Positions 44,736-56,960 are shown, counted from the stretch's first letter. The stretch is 64,000 nucleotides of DNA from Posidonia oceanica (GCA_037176725.1 JAZBRS010000075.1:76634001-76698000); one strand, 5' to 3'. Program-made: numbers and translations. The notes: generated from the letters alone by a model not told the origin.

Positions 44736-45988
44736 GCGGTGAGTCCTAAGAGGAGCTATCGTCGCAAGTGCGGATAGCCCAGAAGGGGAGTGGTCGCGAA
44801 TAAAGTCGCAAAAGGGGTGTCAACGGGGGTCGATACTCGAGCTCTAGCAAAGGGAAACTCGCTTTACCGATCACGCTGACACGACAGAAGGAAATTAGGG
44901 TTAGAAACTAAAAGATGAATGCAAATGAGTTAGTTAAATGGCATGAATGATATGCATGCTTTCTAGTATGCCCCCCTTACCTAACTAGTGTTTCCTTGCA
45001 AGGTTGTCTACTCCGGGTATCCCTGGGTGTACGGGTCACCGACTCAGGTCAGAAAATTAGGTTCCCTGCCTAACTCCCGGCCCAAAGCTCAGGAAATGAC
45101 AGGGTGGTGCGTTGGTGGCCTCTACCCCGCCAAAGCGTGGGTGGTACCCTCTACTAACACCGACACGACCCCCGGACGAGGGGGGACAGACCGACTGGCT
45201 CGTGCCACGCCCAAAGCGCTGGAACAAGAAGCCGGGACCGTCCTTCGCAGACTAATAGGTGGACTCAGATGAGAAGAATGCATGCCCTATATGATGCTTA
45301 TGCAAATGCTTAAAGTCTTTTATCTTGCGTGTTTTATTAACCAGAGGGAGTGAAGGATTGTTCAGAGTCTCTAGTTGCTCCTAGGAGTTCTTTTTACTTG
45401 CGGCTTTTAGTTAACCATGGGGAGAGCAAACAAGTTTCTACTATCCTAGGCATGGCATGTGCGAAGGGGAAGAAAATCAGTCAAGCATGGCAGGCAGACA
45501 ATCATACAACACAACAAAGGCAAGTGCAAGTGTTTGTGAGCATAATGGTGAAGAAAAAACATTCATCGAGTCAAAAGGCATGTATGCAAGGCATGTGCGT
45601 GCGTAGTGACATAGCAAAGGTGTAAAAGAAGCATTCAACTTTCAAAAAGCATGTATCGTTGCCAGACAAGTATGTAGACATGCAATGTGCGATAATTAAA
45701 GCAATAATAAGCAAGTAAGGCAAGGAAAATAAAGACAAGTAAGCTGCAAAGGAAGTAAGAGCATAAGCAAGACAATAAGTAAATAAACAAGCAGAGAAGC
45801 AAAGCCAAGCGAAAAGGGAGCGCAAACCGAGGCGAAAGAGGTGCAAAACCTAAGCAAAGTAGCCATAAAGCGACTCTCTAGGAGTTTGCACAGAAAAAAG
45901 AGGAAAACAGGCAAAGAAGGCACACAAGACAGGCAAAACTGCGAAAACAGGCGAGCAAAAAGCCAGGAACGAAAGCCGGAGTCTAGCA
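44736..45988 (-). other. E1 leader between PBS and gag, no gene seen
   Basis: About 1.25 kb. Frames here are short and poorly supported on both strands. No upstream ORF1 of the kind described in pea Ogre is visible. Confidence 0.6.
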
Positions 45989-46006
45989 TCCCCAGCGGAG
46001 TCGCCA
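45989..46006 (-). other. Primer binding site of E1
   Basis: TGGCGACTCCGCTGGGGA in transcript sense, one base after the 5' LTR. I recall Ogre-type elements using a tRNA-Arg primer with this kind of site; the tRNA was not checked. Confidence 0.85.
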
Positions 46007-46007
46007 C

Positions 46008-49000
46008 TGTAGCGATCCCGATTGGAGTCAGGCTCGCTATTCTTAGCGGCGATTGGATCCGAGGAAGGGGCTCGACTCGAAAACACTTGAAATCGAGGAG
46101 AAAAGAGAAGGATAAGACAAATCAGAGTCGCCACCATGTCTATTAACGGGAGACAAGGAAAACCAAGGGAAATGCGTGAATTAACACGCAAAACCAAGCA
46201 AGAAATGCAAAGCAAAGCAATGCAAAGGAAACAAATGCAAATACATGCAAATGAGATGACTCTAGCCTAGGATAAGGGCAGTATGGTCATTGCGGGCCAA
46301 AAGACAGGGCAAGGACTCCTGTTACGTGCGGGGAAGGTGTTAGGCACCCCCGACACGCCCGAAAATCGGTATTTCTAGGCTTACGCTCGCATACACAGGG
46401 AAATGCAGGATTAAATGCCTATGTGCCTATAAATGCCTAAATGAATACTCAAGGTGTGCTCTAAGTGGGAAGAGGCAAAGCAAGGAAAGTAAACGTGCTT
46501 TCTAAACGCTCAGCTGCGCTGTCTGTGTTCCGAGTCAGGTGAAGCCTAGCTCGTGAGAACTCCAGACAGTAAGCATCACAGCCCTATATGCAAATGCAGG
46601 CGAAAAAGCAAAACAACGGTAAAACCATGCAATGCAATCGACATGCAAGAGAAAACGGCGTAAAACACGCAAAACGAGGCGAAAAACAAGAAAGCGCGCA
46701 AAACAGTGCAAAAAGACAAGGTCGGTACGCAAAACGGGCGAGAAAGCAAGGCGGCACGCAAATCGGTGCAAAAGACGGTGACGAGCACGCGAAACTTTGC
46801 CAAAAATAGGACGAGCGCGCAAAACGACGCGAAGAACAAAGCAGGCACGCAAAACGGTGCCAAAACGAGAACGGGCACGCAAAACGGTGCCAAAAGCTGC
46901 GAGATAAAACCTCGGAAAAGCAGTGCGAATGCAAGTGCAAAGAAAAGATGAGAGGCAGAAAAAGGAGAAGCAGAACAGCGCATGTGTGAGAACAGGCGCT
47001 GTTCAGGGCCACACAGAGTAGGTGTGAAGACCTACAAAGGGGAGAGTGAGCAAACGGAGGGATTACCACCTCTTTATGACCGTTTCCCACTAAACCGTTC
47101 CACGGTGTGTCTCGCATACTACCCAAAGCTCGTGATGCGATCGGATCGTGGAAAAGGGGGAAGAAAGTCACATTAAGTGGTAAATCCAGGGAAAACTCAA
47201 CACAAAACACATAGAGAAACGCGAAATGGAGATCGGAGTTGATAGACAAGAAGAGGAGGCCCTATTCTATATGCTCAAAGAGACAGAAATCGAAAACGAG
47301 AAAAACTATGCAAATGGCATGCAGATGAATGCAATGCAGGGGTTTAGGGGGACATACCTGGAAATCCGGGAGCCTGATCTGAGATCTGCTTGATCCATGC
47401 TGAAGAGCGCTTCGCTGCGGTCGCCTGGGCAGCTTACTTGAGAAGATCCAAACGCCGGATCGGAAGATATCGCAGCTTCAAGGCAGGAAGGCCAGAACAG
47501 GGGAGAAGAACAGATCTAGGTGTTCAGGAGGTCCTAGGGGTGTGTAAAAGGTCCTCCCAAGTGAAGGGGAGCTAAAAGTGCTTTAGTGTGTGCAAAAGGA
47601 TGCCAAAATGCAAGACTAAATGAATGCAGAATGCATGCACAAGCAAAAAGAAACAAGGGAAACAAACTTGGAAAAGACAGGGATTCAAAAGCATTTTTGA
47701 AAAAGAAAAGGGGCTAAAATGCAAATTTTCACAAAAGATGGGGGCCACAGAGGAGGGTTTTGAAAACAGGAGAGGGCAGAGGGTCATTTTGCAAAAGACT
47801 AGGCTCAGAAAGCTAATTTGAGAAGAGGGTATGCATTGGAAGAAGTTTTGAAAACAAAAAGAAATCAGAGTGCAATTTTGGAAAAAACTGGGGTCTAAAG
47901 TGCAAACTTTCCAGAAAACAGGGTTCTGGGGAGTCTGGGAATGCAAGTGGAGGGTCTACATGCGATTTTGTAAGCATAGGAGCTAAGATGCAACTTTAGG
48001 GGCAAAATAGTCTTTTTACCTGATTTTTAAAAGATGCAAGGCCCTATGTGTGATTTTTGAATCATGCAGGGGTCAAATATGCAATTTTGTATGGTAAATA
48101 TGCTCTGAAAACACTGAAAAGGACTGACATGCAATTTCTGGAAAAAACAGGGGCCAAAATGCAATGTAGTAAGCAAAAATGCATAGGAAACAGTTACTGT
48201 CCATTTAAAATGGACCTAAATGCAAATGCCAGGAAACAGAGGGAAGAAAATGCAATACAACAAGCAAAAATAAAAAATAAAACCTAAGTTTCTACAGGAC
48301 AGAGGATCAGGATGCAAATACTGAAAACAAAAGGGGCCCAGAATGCAATTTTATATGGCAAACTATATGCAATTAAATGAACTGATTTACTGGGGGACCT
48401 AAGTGCAAAAATCGAAAACAGAGGGGCTGAAATGCAAAATAATACAACAGCACAGCACAGTAAAAGGACTGAAAAGCAAATACTGAAAAGCACAGATATT
48501 CAGAGCAATTTAGCATGATATTTAATTAAAAACTAAGCTGATTAAATGAACAGAGGACTAAAACGCAAAAATGAAATAACTCAAGGCAGACATGCAATAT
48601 TCACACAGAAACTTTATACTTAGAAAAATAAAGGAACAGTGTTTGGCCGGCGGTGGCTGGCACTGTAGCAGTGAGCCACCGGCGCTCACCACCACCGGCA
48701 CAGGAGGGCTGCGGGCGTCCGGACCGGCGGAGAACGATGTCGGCGGTCGTGCGGAGCTCCGGAGACCAACTGGGGACCATTCTGCTGGCCGGAGCGCGCG
48801 GAGAGCAGGAGACCGGCGCCGGAGAAGAAGGGAAGACCGGCGAGCTACAGATGGGGCTGGAAGGCTTGGAAGCCGACTATGATCGGCGGGGAAGCAGCAG
48901 GAGGAGGAGAGAGAGCGGGGAAGGTAAGAAAATACCTGCGTCCGTGTCTGGAGCGCCCTCCTGACCTCAGCAGTGTCGGAGGTGGCCGGTGGAGGTCGTC

Positions 49001-51658
49001 CGGTCGCTGCAGGCGTCGCCGGCTGCTCGCGAGGATTGGGATCACCTCAGAGCGACCCTCCGAAGCTTCCTGGATGGTTGGACGGCTGCTGCGAAGACTG
49101 GAGGAAGATCCGGCTGATCGTGGATTCACAGAAGCGGCCGGAGGTCGAGGGAGTTGTTCGCTGCACGTCGGACTGGATGGGACCATCCGGGAGGTTGCTG
49201 GAGGTCCGGTGAGGGGTTCTGGACGGTTGAATTGATTTTCTGGAGGCTGTGGAGAAGAGTTGGAGGTTGGGTCGGTTTTTGATCAGTGGGTGATGCAGGT
49301 GTTTGTAGTGGAGTCCTCGGCCTGTGGTGGGTTGCTAGGCTAAAGGCTAGGTGTTTTGGGAAGATGGAGTTCAGGCGATTATCTAGGGAAGGTTTGGGAA
49401 GATGCGGTGGTCTGTGGTGAAGGTAATTTCAGGAGGGAAGGTGTTGGGTTGCAGTTGGTTTCAGCGGAGGGAATTCGGGTGAATTCGGAGTGTTCTGGGT
49501 GGTGAAAGGCCGGGAAATGGTGGAGGAAGACTGCTGGGTTTCTGGGTGAACTTGGGGGATGAAATGGAAGAGAGTTGATGGCTGGAACGGGCTTGGTTTC
49601 TGGAGAAGAAAAGAGGGAGTTCTGCTGGATTTTCAAAGGGTGGAGGAGGAGATTTCGGTGGGGAATTCTCTCTGGATCTCTCGTTCTCTCTCCGATGGCA
49701 AAAAGGGCGATGAAGGAGGTGTTGAACGGGGCTTTTATCAGAAGCTGGAAGCTGCTGGGCGCGAGCTGTGGAATTCAAATTCCACCGGCGCCATTCACTG
49801 CAGCTGAGGGAGACGAGCGGCGATCTGACAGGCAGTAATTGCCTCATCGGAAGAGCCGCTGAGAGGCGAGAGAGGAAGAGCGACCTGTTGCTCGATTGGA
49901 TGGAGAGGGAGAGCTTGAATTTAAAAAAATGAGGAGGGAGGACTGTGCAGCTTCGCGGGAGGAGAAGGAAGAAGCTGAGGAAGAAGAAGGAAGAAGAAGG
50001 AGGAAGAAGGCGGGCCGGACTGCGCTGCGGGCCGAGAAAAAAAGAAGGAAAAAAAGAAGTGGGCTGACGGGCCCAGTAAGGAAAAGGAAGAAAGAAAAAA
50101 GAGAAGGAAGAAAGAAAGAAAGGGAAAAGAAGAGAAATAAAATAGGAAAAAATAAATTAAAAATAAGTAAAAATATTAGGGTGCTTGTGCTGTGAATTAG
50201 GATCTTAATCAGATTTTTTAATGACTTTTTTTTGGTTGATTAGTGTGGTTTAAATGGGTTTTGGGCTTGATTAGGGCTTTAGGGTTTTGGTTTTGCTTTT
50301 AATTAGTTTTCACTTGATTAAATGTTTGTTAAATCTTTTTTAAATTGTTTTAAAAATTGTGTTTCCCTTGTTGGACACTTAGGGTATTGATTAGGATTTT
50401 TTAGGATTTATTTTTGTGTTAATCAGGGTTGTTTTTGGGTTTTTAAGTCTTAGTCTTCTTAGGGTTTTTCCTTTCTTAAGTCATTTAAATTATGCTTTTG
50501 ATTTTTATTTGTTGATTTTTTCTTGAAGTTTTTAGTTAGATTTCTCTGGTTTGATGGGGTGTTTTTAAGTCTTTTAAGTGTGTTTTTATTTTCCTTTTAA
50601 TTAAGTTTTTTAACTTGCTTTTTCCTATGTTTATTAGGTTAAGTCTTTTGTTTCTTTAATTATTTGTTTTAGTGCTTGATTTTTAATTCTTCTTATTAGG
50701 GTTTGTTTTTTAATTCTTTTGATAGGGTTTTCGGTTTTGGTGGGTTTTGATTTTATTTCAGTTTTTCCTTGATTTTTCCGTATTTTCTTTTTGGTTTGTT
50801 TTGCATTTTTTAGTTTGTATGTTTGATTTCCCTTTTAGCCTGATTTAGTTAAGTTTGGGTTGTTAATTGCTTGTTTAATGTTTTTTAATTGTTTTTCTTA
50901 GGGTTCTGATTTGTTTCTTTTATATTTTGGGGTTTTACAGATTTTTAGGGGTTTTCATGGATTTTTGCAAGAGAAGGCAAAGGAAAAGAGAAGGAAGAAG
51001 GAAAAAGGGAAAAAGAGGGAAATAAAAGGAAAAGAGATAGGTTGGAGAGAAATGATTTTTTAAAATTAGGGAAAGTGTTAAAAATAAAGTAAAAATAGGA
51101 ATAAGATAGAGAAGGGATAGAAGTACAAAGGGGGCCCACAGCCAGGCCAGAAAAAGGGCAAGAGGGTGATGAAAAGAGAGATGATAATCAGGAGAGAGAG
51201 AGAGAGGAGAGAGAAAACGATAATCCCAGAGAGAGAAAAGGATAATTTGGATGAAAGAAGGTCTTAAGGGTCTTGGAATGGGACAAAAATTGGTGAGTGG
51301 GTAGTCTAGGGTTTCTAGTGTTGGTCCTGAAGTTTTGGTTTGATTCTAAGAAGGTTTTGGAGGGGTTTCAAGGTGTAGAAAAAGGGTAGTTTCACCTAGA
51401 TTTTCTATGGTTTTTGGGAATGGCCTAGGTTTGGAAGTTTCTAGGTTCTTTGGTAGACTTGTTAAGTGGGTGTTGGTGGGTTTTCCTATGGATTTTGGTT
51501 AGGTTTTGAGCTTGGGAAGAGGGGTAAAGGCTTAGGTAAAAATGGGCTGATTTTGGAGGGTAAAGAAGAGGATTAGGGTTTGGTTTTGGGTTAGGTTGAG
51601 TCCAGCAATCACCAGGAGGGCTCCAAGGATCCAAGCCTGCCAAGATGGGGTGTCAACA
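46008..51658 (-). repeat. 5' LTR of E1 (5651 bp)
   Basis: Same boundaries as the 3' LTR (TGTTGACACC ... GATCGCTACA). Contains the GTTTTGCG minisatellite at about 46620-46900 and the CCCTAA-rich part near its upstream end. Should hold the promoter. A TATA-like GATAAAAG precedes a GC-rich leader-like stretch, but the start site is not certain. Confidence 0.93.
46620..46900 (-). repeat. GTTTTGCG minisatellite in the 5' LTR of E1
   Basis: Homologous to 24600-24890 and 17925-18200, 37-39 bp units. Confidence 0.75.
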
Positions 51659-51663
51659 CCTAC
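51659..51663. repeat. Right target-site duplication of E1 (CCTAC)
   Basis: Matches 23988-23992 exactly. Confidence 0.9.
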
Positions 51664-52807
51664 GCAGCACGCCCGTCGCTTCAACCCACTCCTCGGGTTT
51701 GGGCAGTAGCTTTGAATACCACTTCCAGTGCGCATGCTCCCGTGGTAGGCAGCAAGTCGAAGGAGCAGCTGATGGCCCCTCTGAATCATCATGGCAGTCC
51801 AGAGACGGCCAAAGAGCCTGAATGTAGTACACCATTACTGCATCAGATGGAAGACTGCACTCCCGAACTCGAATACGAGGAATAAAGCTCAGCCGAGGTG
51901 GAACCCCTTTCTTCTGCCCTACCATCTCGAAGCAGCGATGGGAGTTGTACACCACAAAGTGGGTGAGCCCTATCAACTCCAACTCAACTGAAGAACCTTG
52001 CGCCTGGTGCTTATGATAAAGGGACATGGAAGGCACTGAGATGTCAATAGGGGCAGAGAACAAAGAGCAAACCCTTTCCTCGATCAAATCTATCTTCACA
52101 AGCCCAAGCCTCGGGAAATGGACCTGCAGCCACCTGGAAAGAAGGAAAGGAGAGCCTACAAAATCCCCTCTGGTGGAAACGCTGGTCAGGCCAAGATATG
52201 TAGTGGCAAGAATGGCAACTGAAGGAGAATGCCAGAAGTGCTCAGTAAGGCCTATCAAGAACTCAGTGTGATCGACATCCAAGGAGAAATCCTTGGTGAC
52301 AAATAAAGTGACGCCTCCAATCAATAAATGCAGACACACCAGCAGCTGATCCTGAGAGGCTGAGTCCTCAATCCGCCGGAAGCTGAAGTACAGATGTGCC
52401 AAGTTAAGCCTGCGACCTCTAATCACTGGGAAGGTAGGCGGAAGGGTGAAGATACGGTCTATGAATGTTTGCATATTTGCTGTTCCATATGGCAATGGGA
52501 AGTCAATACTTGGCCGGGCCGCTCCAATCTAAGTCACACCAAGTAGGCCATGAACATCCTCTACTAGGATTGTCGCCTCACAACCCCCAAAGAAGAAAGT
52601 GTGAGTCTCAGGACTCCAAAAGGCGCATGAGGCATGAAGCATGGGCCAGTCTAAGTTTGTACCCAATAAATCCAAAAGTCCGTCAAAGCGTGTACGGGCC
52701 AAAACAGATTTCCTTTCTCGAGCCCAAAGTTCAAAGTCCTTCACCCAAGTGCAGCAGTAGGGGAAGCCATTATCAAAGCAAGGTGTTTTGGTAAAATTGA
52801 GGATTTC

Positions 52808-52872
52808 CTACAAAGGAATTCGAAAGCATGAGAAGCAAAGGAGAGGGAAAGGACCAATAAAGAGGATCATAC
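52808..52872 (-). other. Intron of P2
   Basis: GTATGATCC at the donor and CCTTTGTAG at the acceptor, 65 bp and T-rich. Removing it joins two open phase-0 exons, and the intron itself begins with a stop in frame (GTA TGA). Confidence 0.7.
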
Positions 52873-53013
52873 CTTCCCCGTCTTGATAAGGGACATCATA
52901 TGCCCTTCAATCTCTTCCAAAGGCTTGGCAACTCCCTTCTTATTGTACATGAAGACATTGGGAACTGAACTAGAAGCCATGAAAGCAAACGAAAGGAAAG
53001 GAAGAAGCACAAA

Positions 53014-53994
53014 TCAAGAAGAAATCAGTAGGGAGGAAAGGGGCAAGTATGCATGAAAATCCAAGGGAAGGCTAGCATCAAGAGCAGGCAAAAGAAAATG
53101 CTCTTCCATCCAACGCAGAACTAGGAACGGTGAGCCGAAGAATGGTCCCCCGAGGCAAGTGCAGGATAAGCCCCGAATGGTGAAAGCCAATACAGACTGA
53201 CTCAAGCATTTCTCCAGATTGCGAACGCAGATGCACATAAGCTCAGCATGGTAGGCGCTAATGGTCAGAGCTTCATTTGGGAAGAGTACCAATCCCCTGA
53301 TCAGAATAAAGACACATTCCAAGCAGGAAGCCTCAGAGCGGATGCTGTCACGCTATTTCTAGAAGAATTTCCACAAGGAGGAGAGTTTGATACAACCATC
53401 TAGCACCAGATCCTCCGGCACAACAACGGAGCCAAAAATGCGCTTTAAGAGAGAAAAAGAGCCTACCACCCCGATTGGCAAAAGGTAGGCATCCCTGCAG
53501 TAAATGGACGGGTCAGCCTGTCGAGTACCCAAAAGGGCGCTCACCTCCTCCAAAAGAATGGTCAATTCCCCTGAAGAGGAAAAGAACGTGTGAGTCAAAG
53601 GATTCCACAGCTCGCAAAGGTCGAAAAGCACCTTCCAGTCAACAGGCTGCCGCAATTGGCGAAGAACTTGACAAAGACCAGCCTCTTCCAAGCACTCCCG
53701 ATACCTCTTCAAAGCCCAAGAGCGGAATTGTTGAACCCAGTCCAACTGATAGGCTTTCGAGTCACGGTTGTTGTTAGCAGAGGATAGGGGCTATGAACTA
53801 AGAAAAATCAGCAGAGATAAAGAAATACGAGAATGGGAGTATGGGGAAATGATAAAAATAGGGAGTACCTTCTCATGCACCAAAAGGTTCGCCAAATGGT
53901 TAGGTATAGCCTCCAGCCGGAGTTGCACCATATCGGAAGGAGAGGAAAAGACAGCCACTTGGAAGGCATGGCGCAGGATATCACTCAAATCCAT
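53014..53994 (-). pseudogene. Antisense gene P1 of element B: truncated paralogue of P2 with intron
   Basis: Exon 1 about 53994-53869 (ATG, MDLSDILRHAFQ, 42 codons), intron 53868-53791 (78 bp, GT...CATAG, phase 0), exon 2 from 53790 to a stop near 53014. PMD motif: LFDLCELWNPLTHTFF, then ELTILLEEVSALLG. Later GSPFLVLRWMEEHF corresponds to SPFLLSRWLQVHF of P2, and LDWVQQFRSWA to TWVKDFELWA. Two in-frame TAGs close together (about 53350-53360) break it. At about 300 codons it is shorter than P2 (about 426). The two lie head to tail with a short gap, so one arose by duplication of the other. Confidence 0.65.
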
Positions 53995-54350
53995 GAGGAG
54001 AAGCACAATCCCTAGCAAGCAAAAAATCAATAAAGAAAGGAAGATAAATGTTTGAACTACAAGATCCATGCTAAGAGGGGGGCTAATATAGGCCGTGGAG
54101 CCTTCATCAGAATGGAAACCCAAAGAAAATCAGAGATTTACTGCCAAAACGGTGGTGCCCGAACAGGAAAGACAGCAGCCTGTCTCACGACGTTATAAGC
54201 AACCGCAATGCCATCCAACGTTAGCCGCAGTGTTTTAGCCGTCCAACGTTGAACGCCAACAATCCAACGTCCAACAGATCAAAGCAAAATTGAGAGCAAA
54301 TCAGCAAGCCTCGGAGCACAACCAGGCCAACAAAGCAAGCAAAGCCAAAG
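53995..54350 (+). other. Region upstream of P1, with hairpin motifs
   Basis: Contains GACGTTATAAG, CCAACGTTAGCC, CCGTCCAACGTTGAACGCC at about 54184-54270, the same motif family as in the LTR and leader of B. It would be the promoter region of P1. Confidence 0.5.
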
Positions 54351-54354
54351 AAGT

Positions 54355-55745
54355 ATCCTTTTCGACTCCCTTGGGCAATCCCCTTGGCACGTCATGCTTT
54401 ATTTTCGACTCCCATTGGCAATCCCCTTGGCACGTCATGTTTTTATTTTCAACTCCCTTGGGCAATCCGCTTGGCACGTCATGCTTTATTATCAACACCC
54501 TTGGACAATCCCCTTGGCACGTCATGTCTTTATTTTCGATCCCTTGGGCAATCCCCTTGGCACGTCATGCTTTATTTTCGACCTCCTAGGGCAATCCCCT
54601 TGGCACGTCATGTTTTTATCTTCGACCCCCTTGGGCAATCCCCTTGGCACGTCATGTTTTTATTTTCGACTCCCTTGGGCAATCTCCTTGGCACGTCATG
54701 CTTTATTTTCAACTCCCTTGGGCAATCCCCTTGGCACGTCATGTTTTTATTTTTGACCCCTTTAGGCAATCCCCTTGGCACGTCATGCTTTATTTTCGAC
54801 TCCCTTGGGCAATCCCCTTGGCACGTCATGTTTTTATTTTCGACTCCCTTGGGCAATCCCCTTGGCACGTCATGCTTTATTTTCGACTCCCTTGGGCAAT
54901 CCCCTTAGCATGTTCTGCTTTATTTTCGACCCCCTTGGGCAATCCCCTTGGCACGTCATGTCTTTATTTTCGACTCCCTTGGGCATTCCCCTTGGCACAT
55001 CATGCTTTATTTTCGACCCCCTTGGGCAATTCCCTTGGCACGTCATGTTTTTATCTTCAATCCCCTTACGCAATCCCCTTTGCACGTCATGTTTTTATTT
55101 TCAACTCCCTTGGGCAATCCCCTTGGCACATTATGCTTTATTTTCGACTCCCTTGGGCAATCCCCTTGGCACGTCATATTTTTATTTTCGACCCCCTTGG
55201 GCAATCCCCTTGGCACGTCATGCTTTATTTTTGACTCCCTTGGGCAATCCGCTCGGCACGTCATGTTTTTATTTTCAATCCCCTTAGGCAATCCCCTTCG
55301 CAAGTCATGTTTTTATTTTCGACTCCCTTAGGCAATCCCCTTGGCACGTCATGTTTTTATTTTCGATTCCCTTGGGCAATCCCCTTGGCACGTCATGCTT
55401 TATTTTCGACTCCCTTGGGTAATCCCCTTGGCACGTCATGTTTTTATTTTCGACTCCCTTGGGAAATCCTCTTGGCACATCATGCTTTATTTTCGACTCC
55501 CTTGGGCAATCCCTTTGGCACGTCATGTTTTTATTTTCGACTCGCTTGGGCAATACCCTTGTCACGTCATGCTTTATTTTCGACTCCGTTGGGCAATCCC
55601 CTTGGCACGTCATGTTTTTATTTTTGACCGCCTTGGGCAATCCCCTTGGCACATCATGTTTTTATTGTCGACCCCCTTAGGCAATCCCCTTGGCATGTCA
55701 TGTTTTGTTTTCGACCCCCTTGAGCAATCCCCTCGGCAAGTCAGA
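54355..55745 (+). repeat. 43-46 bp tandem array of element B, about 31 copies
   Basis: Units of the type CGACTCCCTTGGGCAATCCC plus CTTGGCACGTCATGCTTTATTTT. Alternating CTTTATTTT and TTTTTATTTT endings give a two-unit higher-order pattern. Long open frames on both strands are translations of the array. Confidence 0.92.
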
Positions 55746-56345
55746 AAAGAACCCTGGAGCACAACCGGACAAACAAAGCAAACCCTGGAGCACAACTGGA
55801 CAAACAAAGCAAACCAATCAAAAGCAAGTACCCCGGAGCACAACTGGATAAACAAAGCAAACCCTAGAGCACCACCAGACAAACAAAGCAACCCCAGAGT
55901 ACAACCAGACAAACAAAGCAAAACCAATCAACAGCAAGACCCCCGGAGCATAACCGAGACACCAAAGCGAAGATCCCTGGAGCATAACCGGGACACCAAA
56001 GCAAAGATCCCCGGAGCATAACCGGGTCACCAAAGCAAAGATCCTCGGAGCACAACCGGGACACCAAAGCAAAGATCCCCGGAGCACAACCGGATAACCA
56101 AAGCAAACCCCGGAGCACAACCAGACAAACAAAGCAAACCCCAGAGCACAACCAGACAAACAAAGCAAACCAATCAAAAGCAGGTACCCCGAAGCACAAC
56201 CAGATAAACAAAGAAAACCCCGAAGTACAACCGGATAAACAAAGCAAACCCCGGAGCACAACCGGACAAACAAAGCAACCCCGGAGCACAACCGAACAAA
56301 CAAAGCAAAACCAATCAACAACAAGATCCCTGGAGCATAACCGGG
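55746..56345 (+). repeat. About 30-bp tandem array of element B, roughly 19 copies
   Basis: Units of the type CCCGGAGCACAACCGGACAA plus ACAAAGCAAA. Several units carry an extra CCAATCAAAAGCA segment. Confidence 0.88.
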
Positions 56346-56735
56346 TCAACAAAGCAAAGCCAACGGTATTAGTGAACCCACTGTTCACTAACTCCCAGGT
56401 CAGAAGATGATGGTCCCCATCGAGAATGTAGGCAACATTCAATGAAAGGACACTTGATTCTAACGAATAAAGCCAACGGTATTGATGGACTCATTGTTCA
56501 TTGATTTCGGGTTACGAGATGACGGTCTCTGTCGAGAATGTAGGCGACATTCAATGAAAGGACACCTAATTGTGACAAATAGAGCCAACGCGGTCGACAG
56601 AGAAGAGATCATTTCCCCTTTTGCCTGGGAGCATCATGGACCTCTCGCTCACCAACCCGCGTATCATGAGACGACGGTCCCCTGGGAGAGTGTAGGCTAC
56701 AATCGAGGAAAGGGCACCTGATCATGACAAATTGC
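56346..56735 (+). repeat. Three long repeats of about 110-155 bp
   Basis: Each contains AGCCAACG, GACGGTC(C/T)C, AGAATGTAGGC-ACATTCAATG or variants, and GGACACCTGAT-type ends. The third copy has an insertion. Confidence 0.7.
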
Positions 56736-56960
56736 ATTCATGCATGTGTCAGTCCGTCTTAGGTGGTGAGAAAAATTCCTGAGCCAACCAAGTATATAAA
56801 TTAAAGCCGGCGATGATGGAGGAATCTCATTACCTAAGGTCATGCATTGCATATCATGACCCCTTTTTTGCATTCCCGTCGGTACGCATCCATGCATAGC
56901 ACATTGTATTGCATTCGCATTGTATTGCATTCACATTGAGTGGTCGTCGGAATCATTAGC
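56736..56960 (+). other. Non-coding stretch of element B
   Basis: No gene. Short simple TTGCATTCGCATTG repeats near 56900-56940. Confidence 0.5.

Larger units (their letters stand above)
23993..51658 (-). mobile_element. E1: complete family A Tat/Ogre-type retrotransposon, 27.7 kb
   Basis: Two nearly identical LTRs of about 5.65 kb, a perfect TSD, PBS and polypurine tract at the right ends, and a 16.4-kb internal part. Transcript order runs from 51658 to 23993: LTR, PBS, leader, gag, protease with G-patch, pol, integrase, spacer, sense extra ORF, five arrays, polypurine tract, LTR. It sits in an antisense gene of element B. Homopolymer frameshifts and a stop interrupt gag-pol despite the recent insertion suggested by the LTRs. 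Confidence 0.95.
51659..52980 (-). pseudogene. Antisense gene P2 of element B: plant-mobile-domain protein with intron
   Basis: On the strand opposite to gag-pol. Exon 1 is 52980-52873 (ATG, MASSSVPNVFMYNKKG, 36 codons). The intron 52872-52808 is 65 bp with GT...TTTGTAG ends and phase 0. Exon 2 is 52807-51659 (383 codons), and the last eight codons lie at 23987-23964 beyond E1. The PMD signature is near the start of exon 2: WPMLHASCAFWSPETHTFFF, then ATILVEDVHGLLGV. Later, SPFLLSRWLQVHF matches the conserved tryptophan helix. One in-frame TAG (52529-52531) interrupts it. The C-terminus is RRKRKKMIR, probably nuclear-targeting. PMD proteins in plants act in chromatin silencing or derive from transposons; the role here is unknown. 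Confidence 0.75.

Noticed and set aside
54355..55745. Long overlapping ORFs on both strands (up to 226 codons)
   Set aside because: They are translations of a 43-46 bp array whose unit length lets several frames stay open. The peptides are simple repeats.
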